NCBI GenBank assembly: GCA_024403215.1
Contig: JAKSSJ010000038.1
Coordinates: 1 to 11,954 of the forward strand
DNA length: 11,954 bases
Source: Clostridia bacterium
GTDB lineage: Bacteria > Bacillota > Clostridia > Peptostreptococcales > Anaerovoracaceae
Direction: 5' to 3'
The notes under the pieces were generated by a model. It saw only the letters and a program-made list of their open reading frames with translations, was not told the origin of the DNA and searched no databases. Positions 1-5,665 of this stretch are shown piece by piece. Position numbers and translations under genes: made by a program. Every line of letters begins with the position of its first letter. Within the stretch, counting starts at the first letter, position 1.

Positions 1-319
1 TTGCTTCTTTTGTTGTAAATCTCTCATCTTGAAATTCTATATCAAGCTTGAGCCCCATAGACCTACATTTGTTAGTAAGAAGCTCTACAAATTCCCTTAC
101 CTTTTCTGTCTGTATAGAATCCTCACCAGAAAGCATGAGTGGCAATCCGCAGATTATCTTAGAAACCTCATATTGCTTGCATAGCTCAACAATCTTTGTT
201 GTATCTTTTCTTATACCAACTCGTTCAATAGTTTCAACGCCTTGGGCAGATATAAATAAGGGGTCGCTAACAGCCACCCCTATAGTTTTATCACCAATGT
301 CTAGTCCAAGGTATCTCAT
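1..319 (-). CDS. ruvX: RuvX/YqgF-family Holliday junction resolvase-like nuclease (3' end cut by window edge)
   Basis: The gene starts at ATG 319-317 and stays open to the window edge, giving 106 residues of a family usually about 135-150 long, so the C-terminus is missing. The N-terminus MRYLGLDIGDKTIGVAVSDP is the RNase H-fold signature with the first acidic residue, D7. CGLPLMLSGEDS (57-68) matches the conserved G-x-P loop, and FQDERFTTKEA (96-106) is the second conserved acidic motif with the DER-x-TT signature. Family members are putative Holliday junction resolvases also implicated in processing the 5' end of pre-16S rRNA. The role in this organism is inferred. The gene lies 3 bases after ireB with only a weak Shine-Dalgarno, so it is probably translated by coupling. 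alaS-ireB-ruvX is a conserved Firmicutes order. Confidence 0.93.
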   Translation of the reverse strand, partial: MRYLGLDIGDKTIGVAVSDPLFISAQGVETIERVGIRKDTTKIVELCKQYEVSKIICGLPLMLSGEDSIQTEKVREFVELLTNKCRSMGLKLDIEFQDERFTTKEA

Positions 320-322
320 ATA

Positions 323-571
323 CTACTTATCAAGGAACTTTCTTAAAAGTTCTTCAACAAGGTCATCTCTTTCAACCTTTCTGATAAGGTTTCTTGCATT
401 GTTATGACCTGTGATATAAGAAGGATCACCGGATAAAATATATCCTACCATTTGGTCTATTGCATTGTAGCCTTTTTCTTCAAGTGCAGCATAAACAGTT
501 TCAAGAATTTCTTGAGTTGTCTGTTCATTCTTCTTTTCTGGATTTGTAAATAGAATTGTATTTCTTTCCAT
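323..571 (-). CDS. ireB: IreB-family (UPF0297/DUF965) regulatory phosphoprotein
   Basis: This 82-residue protein has the IreB core: EILETVYAALEEKGYNAIDQ (21-40), then an MVGYILSGDP segment and the basic/acidic RNLIRKVERDDLVEELLRKF tail. The family is small, about 80-90 residues, and lacks membrane segments. In Enterococcus faecalis IreB is phosphorylated by the Ser/Thr kinase IreK on two N-terminal threonines and affects cephalosporin tolerance; the same role here is inference. The candidate phosphosites are T5 and T9. T5 aligns with the second enterococcal site through the T-x-x-F pattern, while the first is not matched. A strong purine-rich Shine-Dalgarno (positions 577-587) precedes the ATG. 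It follows alaS by 19 bases and precedes ruvX by 3, so it belongs to that operon. Confidence 0.93.
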   Translation of the reverse strand: MERNTILFTNPEKKNEQTTQEILETVYAALEEKGYNAIDQMVGYILSGDPSYITGHNNARNLIRKVERDDLVEELLRKFLDK

Positions 572-590
572 TGTTACTCCCTCCCCTATA

Positions 591-3227
591 TTATTTTACC
601 ATAAGCTTCCTTGCGAGTTCAAATGCTTCTGGTAATTTAGAAATATCTTTTGCACCGGCTTGAGCCATATCAGCTTTTCCGCCACCGCCACCGCCGCAAA
701 CTGCAGCGATTTGCTTAATCATATTGCCAGCATGGTATCCTTTATCAAGAAGATCATCTGTTACAGATACCATGAGTGTAGCCTTTTCTCCGTTGACTGT
801 TGCAAATACCATTACAACAGACTTGTTATCTTTCTTGATGCTATCAGAAAGTCCTCTTAAATCGTCGATTGTAGCTCCGTCAAATTGCTTTGTAACAAGC
901 TTTGCACCGCTAATTACTTCTGCATTCTTAAGAAGATCATCTGCACCAGAGTTCATCTGAGATTTCTTTAAGTCTTCAAGTTCTTTCTTTACAGCCTTAA
1001 GTTCTTCAGAAATTGATTCAACCTTCTTTGCAAGATTTGCTGGAGTTGTCTTTAAACTTTCAGAAATATTTGTAAGAAGCTCTTCATCTTCAGATAACAT
1101 ATTCTTTACTGATGAACCAGTGGTTGCTTCTATTCTTCTTACACCAGCAGCAACGCCAGATTCAGAAACTATTTTAAGACAACCAATTTGTCCGATGTTT
1201 GCAACATGAGTTCCACCGCAGAATTCCATTGAGAAGTCTTCTACGTTTACAACTCTAACTGTTGCACCATACTTTTCTCCAAAGAGCATCATTGCTCCGA
1301 GCTTTTTAGCTTCTTCAATAGGAAGAACTTTGGTTTCAACATCAGTAAACTTTAAGATCTCGTTGTTAACAATATCTTCAACTGTTTGTAAATCTTCTTT
1401 TGAAATTGCTTCAAAGTGAGTGAAGTCAAATCTTAAAGAATCTTCTGTTACAAGTGAACCTGCTTGTTCAACGTGATCACCAAGAACCATTCTTAAAGCC
1501 TTCTGAAGAAGATGTGTTGCAGTGTGGTTTCTTGCAATAGCATGACGTCTTTCAACATCAAGTGCTGCAGTCACAGTATCTCCAACATTAATCTCGCCTG
1601 CTTCAACTTTAACATGGTGAACATAAACAGCTCCAACCTTTGTTGTGTTTGTAACAACTGCAGTAAAGCCATCAGCTTCTAATAGACCAGTATCTCCTAC
1701 CTGTCCTCCGCCTTCACCATAGAATGGAGTCTTATCGAGAACTACCCTCACCTCATCGCCTTCACTAGCTGATTGAAGTTTGCTCATTCCCTTTACGATT
1801 CCTATAATCTTTGCTTCGTCGCAAAGCGATTCGTAGCCAACAAAATCTGTGTGAGCAGAATCTTTGTACGTAGCAGATTCATCGAGCCTACCTTCGTTAT
1901 CATCATCTTTTCTTGCAGCTCTTGCCTGAGCCTTTTGTGCATCCATGCAAGTCTTAAAGCCGTCTGCATCAATCTTGCAATCAGCATCTGCTGCAATTTC
2001 TTCTGTTAATTCAATTGGGAAACCATAGGTATCATAAAGTGTGAATACCTGTTGTCCGGAAAGCATAGCATTACCAGACTTCTTTGCCTCTTTAATATAT
2101 CCATCAAGAATATCAGAACCCTTATCAATAGTTTGTGCAAACTTATCTTCTTCAATGCTGATAATCTTTTTGATGTAATCTTTTCTTTCAATAAGATCTG
2201 GATAAGCATCTCCAGAAATCTCAAATACTTTTTCGCAAAGATCTTTAAGGAAGCTTCCTTTAATTCCAAGGAGTCTTCCGTGTCTTGCAGCACGTCTTAA
2301 GAGTCTTCTTAAGATATATCCTCTTCCTTCATTTGATGGAAGAATGCCGTCGCAAATCATGAATGAAACAGCTCTGATGTGATCAGTTATAATTCTGATT
2401 GATACATCAGTCTTTGCATTTCCGTCCTTGTACTCAACTCCTGCAAGTCTTGAAACCTCTTTGAGAATTGTTTGCATAGTATCTACACTGTAGATAGAGT
2501 CAACGCCTTGCATGATGCAAGCCATTCTCTCAAGACCCATACCGGTATCAATGTTCTTGTGAGCAAGTTCAAGATAGCTTCCATCTTCTTGCCTATCAAA
2601 CTGTGTAAATACGTGGTTCCAGAATTCCATGTATCTGTCGCAATCACATCCTGGTTTGCAATCCGGTTTTCCGCAGCCGTATTCAGGACCTCTGTCATAG
2701 TAAAGCTCAGAGCAAGGACCACATGGACCTGTACCAATCTCCCAGAAGTTATCGTCTTTTCCGAGTCTTACGATATGTTCTTCTGGCATTCCAATTTCAT
2801 CTCTCCAAATATTAAAGGCTTCGTCATCATCCTCATAAACGGTAGCCCAAACTTTTTCTTTAGGAATTCCGAGCCATTTCTCGTCGGTTATAAACTCCCA
2901 GCCCCAACCAACAGATTCTCTTTTGAAATAATCTCCAAATGAAAAGTTTCCGAGCATTTCAAAAAATGTAGCATGTCTTGCTGTGTGACCAACGTTATCA
3001 ATATCGTTAGTTCTAATGCACTTTTGGCATGTTGTCATTCTGCTCTTTGGTGGAACTTCTGCTCCGCTAAAATATGGCTTAAGTGGCGCCATTCCGGCCG
3101 CAATAAGAAGTAAGCTCTTGTCACTTGCTGGTGGAACAAGAGAATAACTTGCATGTCTTAAACAGCCCTTTGATTCCCAGAAAGAAAGGAACTTCTCTCT
3201 GATTTCATTAACGCCCATATACTTCAT
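591..3227 (-). CDS. alaS: Alanine--tRNA ligase
   Basis: This full-length cytoplasmic AlaRS (878 residues) charges tRNA-Ala and edits mischarged Ser/Gly. The class II catalytic domain fills roughly residues 1-240 and includes RHATFFEMLGNFSFGDYF (85-102) and IGTGPCGPCSE (164-174). A tRNA-recognition helical domain follows to about 460. The editing domain carries the zinc-type motifs HTATH (568-572) and CGGTH (670-674). A charged, probably coiled-coil stretch (about 715-757) leads to the C-Ala domain with its glycine run C-GGGGGG (844-850). Residues 185-196 hold a cysteine cluster (C185, C190, C194, C196) of the kind I associate with clostridial AlaRS. The start is ATG 3227 with AGAGG 8 bases upstream; an in-frame ATG at codon 4 is less well placed. 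It lies 53 bases after mnmA, with no room for a T-box leader. Confidence 0.98.
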   Translation of the reverse strand: MKYMGVNEIREKFLSFWESKGCLRHASYSLVPPASDKSLLLIAAGMAPLKPYFSGAEVPPKSRMTTCQKCIRTNDIDNVGHTARHATFFEMLGNFSFGDYFKRESVGWGWEFITDEKWLGIPKEKVWATVYEDDDEAFNIWRDEIGMPEEHIVRLGKDDNFWEIGTGPCGPCSELYYDRGPEYGCGKPDCKPGCDCDRYMEFWNHVFTQFDRQEDGSYLELAHKNIDTGMGLERMACIMQGVDSIYSVDTMQTILKEVSRLAGVEYKDGNAKTDVSIRIITDHIRAVSFMICDGILPSNEGRGYILRRLLRRAARHGRLLGIKGSFLKDLCEKVFEISGDAYPDLIERKDYIKKIISIEEDKFAQTIDKGSDILDGYIKEAKKSGNAMLSGQQVFTLYDTYGFPIELTEEIAADADCKIDADGFKTCMDAQKAQARAARKDDDNEGRLDESATYKDSAHTDFVGYESLCDEAKIIGIVKGMSKLQSASEGDEVRVVLDKTPFYGEGGGQVGDTGLLEADGFTAVVTNTTKVGAVYVHHVKVEAGEINVGDTVTAALDVERRHAIARNHTATHLLQKALRMVLGDHVEQAGSLVTEDSLRFDFTHFEAISKEDLQTVEDIVNNEILKFTDVETKVLPIEEAKKLGAMMLFGEKYGATVRVVNVEDFSMEFCGGTHVANIGQIGCLKIVSESGVAAGVRRIEATTGSSVKNMLSEDEELLTNISESLKTTPANLAKKVESISEELKAVKKELEDLKKSQMNSGADDLLKNAEVISGAKLVTKQFDGATIDDLRGLSDSIKKDNKSVVMVFATVNGEKATLMVSVTDDLLDKGYHAGNMIKQIAAVCGGGGGGKADMAQAGAKDISKLPEAFELARKLMVK

Positions 3228-3280
3228 AATATTTACCTCTATCTATAATATTTATATTTTAACTACTTAACCTATATATT

Positions 3281-4303
3281 TTAGCAAATTATTCCGCATC
3301 CGACAACCTTGTCTTCATTATTATATATAACAGCGGCTTGTCCAGGCGCGGGAGCTCTTTGGGCCTCATCAACGCTTAAGATAATATACTGGCTCTTATT
3401 TATGACCTGACATTTAGCCATCTTGGCCGCGTACCTTAGCTTTGCAAAATACTCACCGTCTAATCTTGGTCCAGTCCAGAAAATATTGTCGATTAGAACC
3501 TGCTCCCTGTATAGATCTTGCTCGTTTGTTGAAACTGTAATATTACCTGTTTCCGAATCAATTTTTGTAACGTAGCAAGGCACACCCATAGAAAGACCAA
3601 GACCCTTTCTTTGACCAATGGTGAACGCTGCGTAACCCTTTCCTGTTGGCGCAAGTGTTAAGCCTGACGTATCGACATAGTTACCTTCTTTAGTTTCTAT
3701 TCCTTGCTCTTCAAGAAATTCTACATAACTATGTTTTATGAAACAGATGTCCTGAGATTCCTTTTGTGAGCCAAAATCAAAGTCAAAAGCTTTGGCAATC
3801 TCCCTTGTTTTGTCTTTAGATTCTATATCTCCAAGAGGCAAAAGCATCATTGATAAGATATTTTGCGGCAGTCTTGCAAGCATATATGACTGATCTTTTT
3901 CTAAATTAGCTGCTCTAGAAACGTAAAAAATGTCCCCATCCTGTACTACTTTAGCATAGTGACCAGATGCAATATATTCTGCTCCAATTTCCTTTGCATA
4001 ATCGTAAAGGACCTTCCATTTAATCAAAGGATTGCAGAAAATGCATGGAATTGGAGTTCTTCCAAGGCTATATTCATTGCAAAAATACTTAATGATATTT
4101 TCATCAAATTCTTTAGATAGATTCTTGTAAACGTATGGAATTTCAAGCTTAAAAGCTGCTTGGCGGGCTCTTTCTTCCGCATCCTTGTCGCCATCATTAA
4201 CAACATCAAAATAAAGGGCTATGACTTCATAACCCTTATTTTTAAGTATTATTGCGCTAGCAATGGAGTCTACGCCTCCGCTTAAGCCTAAAACTACCTT
4301 CAT
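3281..4303 (-). CDS. mnmA: tRNA-specific 2-thiouridylase MnmA
   Basis: MnmA installs the 2-thio group on wobble U34 of the Lys, Glu and Gln tRNAs after ATP activation. At 340 residues it is slightly shorter than the common 360. The N-terminal PP-loop SGGVDS (8-13) binds ATP, GHYAK is at 114-118, and SQDICFI (183-189) contains the second catalytic cysteine, C187. The first active-site motif reads TPIPCIFCN (83-91): C90 aligns with E. coli Cys102, and C87 replaces the aspartate found in E. coli (Asp99). This gives C-x2-C plus C187. The C-terminal beta-barrel (about 220-340) includes FTIGQRKGLG. ATG 4303 follows AAGGA that overlaps the comEA-like stop codon, a tight junction suggesting co-transcription. 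No cysteine desulfurase gene is in the window, so the sulfur donor is unknown. Confidence 0.97.
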   Translation of the reverse strand: MKVVLGLSGGVDSIASAIILKNKGYEVIALYFDVVNDGDKDAEERARQAAFKLEIPYVYKNLSKEFDENIIKYFCNEYSLGRTPIPCIFCNPLIKWKVLYDYAKEIGAEYIASGHYAKVVQDGDIFYVSRAANLEKDQSYMLARLPQNILSMMLLPLGDIESKDKTREIAKAFDFDFGSQKESQDICFIKHSYVEFLEEQGIETKEGNYVDTSGLTLAPTGKGYAAFTIGQRKGLGLSMGVPCYVTKIDSETGNITVSTNEQDLYREQVLIDNIFWTGPRLDGEYFAKLRYAAKMAKCQVINKSQYIILSVDEAQRAPAPGQAAVIYNNEDKVVGCGIIC

Positions 4304-4309
4304 AATTCC

Positions 4310-4759
4310 TTAAAGACTTAAATATGCTTTGATCTTATTAAATGTACTTTCACCAATACCCTTTACCTGGGTAATTTCTTCTATACTTACAAAACCATTG
4401 TAGCGGTTTCTGTATTCAATTATTGCTAAAGCCTTAGTTTCTCCAATGCCTGGAAGGCTCATGAGTTCTTCTTTTGTGGCCTTATTGAGGCTTATTTTGC
4501 CGTTTTCCTGAGCCGAAACTGTTCCGCTTGTATCTGAATTATCGGAAGAATTGACGTCTGATTCCGTCTGATTTTGGCCTTCTTGGCCCTTAGCTTTAGT
4601 TGAAATTTCAGCATTTTCAGGGGATTTTGAGTAGAAAGTAATTTTCTCATCAAGCTCTCCTACTTTTGGCTGGATGCGGCTTAGTATTAGGCCTAAAACT
4701 GCAGCAAGAATTAAAAGAATAATAACGATATTCTTGATCTTTTTGATTTTTTCGTTCAT
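4310..4759 (-). CDS. ComEA-like membrane-anchored helix-hairpin-helix protein
   Basis: This 149-residue protein has a short basic N-terminus, one strong membrane segment (about residues 11-27), a low-complexity linker rich in Ser, Asn, Asp, Gln and Gly (about 48-86), and a C-terminal pair of helix-hairpin-helix motifs: LNKATKEELMSLPGIGETKA (91-110) and VKGIGESTF (132-140). This is the ComEA DNA-binding module, which in competent bacteria binds incoming double-stranded DNA outside the membrane. Classical ComEA has an SLBB domain between anchor and HhH; I see no room for it here. No comEC or comEB is adjacent, so a competence role is only inferred. The chosen start has GGAG 7 bases upstream; an in-frame ATG 16 codons earlier has no such site and would spoil the membrane topology. 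It is the first gene of the comEA-mnmA-alaS group. Confidence 0.82.
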   Translation of the reverse strand: MNEKIKKIKNIVIILLILAAVLGLILSRIQPKVGELDEKITFYSKSPENAEISTKAKGQEGQNQTESDVNSSDNSDTSGTVSAQENGKISLNKATKEELMSLPGIGETKALAIIEYRNRYNGFVSIEEITQVKGIGESTFNKIKAYLSL

Positions 4760-4815
4760 AAAAAATCTCCAAATCCATACCCTTATTACCCTATAGATCT
4801 TAATCAACTACCAAT

Positions 4816-4844
4816 ATTTTACACAACAGGCAGTTATTTGTCAA
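4816..4844 (-). promoter_or_regulatory. Probable sigma-A promoter for comEA-like-mnmA-alaS-ireB-ruvX
   Basis: On the minus strand, TTGACA (4839-4844) is followed by a 17-base spacer and TAAAAT (4816-4821), 11 of 12 bases matching the sigma-A consensus. The -35 box overlaps the last sense codons and stop of the upstream DUF896 gene. The predicted start near 4809 leaves a leader of about 50 bases before the comEA-like ATG. Confidence 0.72.
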
Positions 4845-5007
4845 CAATTTCAATGTTGTCAAGCTGCTGCTTAAAACGTCCTCTAAAATCGTCGAGGAAC
4901 TTTTTATACAGAACCTTTTGCTCAGCCTCTTCCTCATTGGTAAGGCCCCTCTCCTTTTTCAAAGCAGCAAGCTCGTTTATTCTTTTTAATTCGCTATCCT
5001 TTAGCAT
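4834..5007 (-). CDS. DUF896 (UPF0291, YnzC-like) small protein
   Basis: This 57-residue, highly charged, all-helical protein matches the DUF896 family through ELKRINELAALKKERGLTNE (6-25) and the EEEAEQKVLYKKFLDDFR segment, where helix-turn-helix packing and the I-N-E-L-A core are diagnostic. In Bacillus subtilis the homologue ynzC sits in the LexA-controlled yneA operon, but its molecular function is unknown. Here I find no SOS box or yneA partner nearby. ATG 5007 has AAAGGA 7 bases upstream. An in-frame TTG at 5034 would add nine residues but lacks a ribosome site and was rejected. The gene starts 28 bases after the DUF2344 gene stops, and its 3' end carries the promoter of the next transcription unit. 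Confidence 0.88.
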   Translation of the reverse strand: MLKDSELKRINELAALKKERGLTNEEEAEQKVLYKKFLDDFRGRFKQQLDNIEIVDK

Positions 5008-5035
5008 TTTATTTTCCTTTATATTTGCTTGCAAA

Positions 5036-5665
5036 CTATTTTAGCGAAAGCCTTGTTATTCTAGCCTTGTTTGGCTCAAATACTAATCCTGAAAATTCAA
5101 ATAAGCTTGTCAAAAGATTACTTGGATTTAAAGTCTTGTTGCTTCCGCAGCAAACCTTTATATACAGCTTGTTATTATCATAATGTATATCGCAAATAAG
5201 ATCTTTTATATTCTTATCTACAAAGCCGCCAGTTTTTTTATCGTGCTTTTTAATTATGATTTCTTCTTGATTTAAAAATTCATCAAGCTTTAATTTTATT
5301 TCATCTTCATATACAAAGCTGTACTCTGCAAATTCAATGCTTATGCTTGTTTGCTTATTCTTTCTTTCAACTTCCTTGCATGATGTAAATTTAATTCCAT
5401 CAGGAAGTCCAAGATTTAATGCATTGAGAAGACTGTTTGGCTCATAAGAAATCTCAGTATCAATTTCTAAGAGCTCGTTCTCGCCTTCATAACCAAGTGA
5501 TAAAGGCTGTACTATATTCATGAGCTCGTGAGGATTAAAGCCATTTGAATATGCAACCTTAACGTTTCCTCTTCTTATTGCTCTTTGGAAAAGAGTTTGA
5601 AGATCAAGGTGAGATATAAATCTCATATTTCCTTTTTTATAAAAGCTTAGAAGATATCTATTCAT
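5036..5665 (-). CDS. TIGR03936-family radical SAM-linked protein (DUF2344)
   Basis: This 209-residue protein has the N-terminal family signature: a YLLSFYKKGNMRFISHLDLQ run (4-23) containing SHLD, a basic RAIRRGNV segment (28-35), and AYSNGFNPHE (38-47). The remainder is a variable alpha/beta region ending RLSLK. The family is found beside, or fused to, TIGR03960 radical SAM proteins; its biochemical role is not established to my knowledge. The ATG lies inside the 3' end of the radical SAM gene (8-base overlap, ATGAATAG) with GGAGG five bases upstream, so the two are translationally coupled. The reading frame opens 16 codons earlier, but those codons are the radical SAM gene's tail in another frame and carry no family similarity. 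It has no SAM-cluster cysteines of its own and probably acts with its neighbour. Confidence 0.9.
   Translation of the reverse strand: MNRYLLSFYKKGNMRFISHLDLQTLFQRAIRRGNVKVAYSNGFNPHELMNIVQPLSLGYEGENELLEIDTEISYEPNSLLNALNLGLPDGIKFTSCKEVERKNKQTSISIEFAEYSFVYEDEIKLKLDEFLNQEEIIIKKHDKKTGGFVDKNIKDLICDIHYDNNKLYIKVCCGSNKTLNPSNLLTSLFEFSGLVFEPNKARITRLSLK

Noticed and set aside
48..407. Plus-strand open frame of 119 codons over ruvX and ireB
   Set aside because: Both minus-strand genes are clearly recognised; the plus-strand translation is a Ser/Leu-rich shadow.
2472..2942. Plus-strand open frame of 156 codons inside alaS
   Set aside because: It is fully antisense to the conserved alaS catalytic region, has no recognisable family or ribosome site, and reads as a shadow frame.
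3228..3280. Promoter for alaS alone in the AT-rich gap
   Set aside because: TAAAAT and TATTAT occur but no -35 box is correctly spaced, and AT-rich DNA gives such matches by chance.
5008..5034. TTG start extending the DUF896 protein by nine residues
   Set aside because: There is no ribosome site at the right distance, whereas the ATG at 5007 has AAAGGA 7 bases upstream and fits family length.
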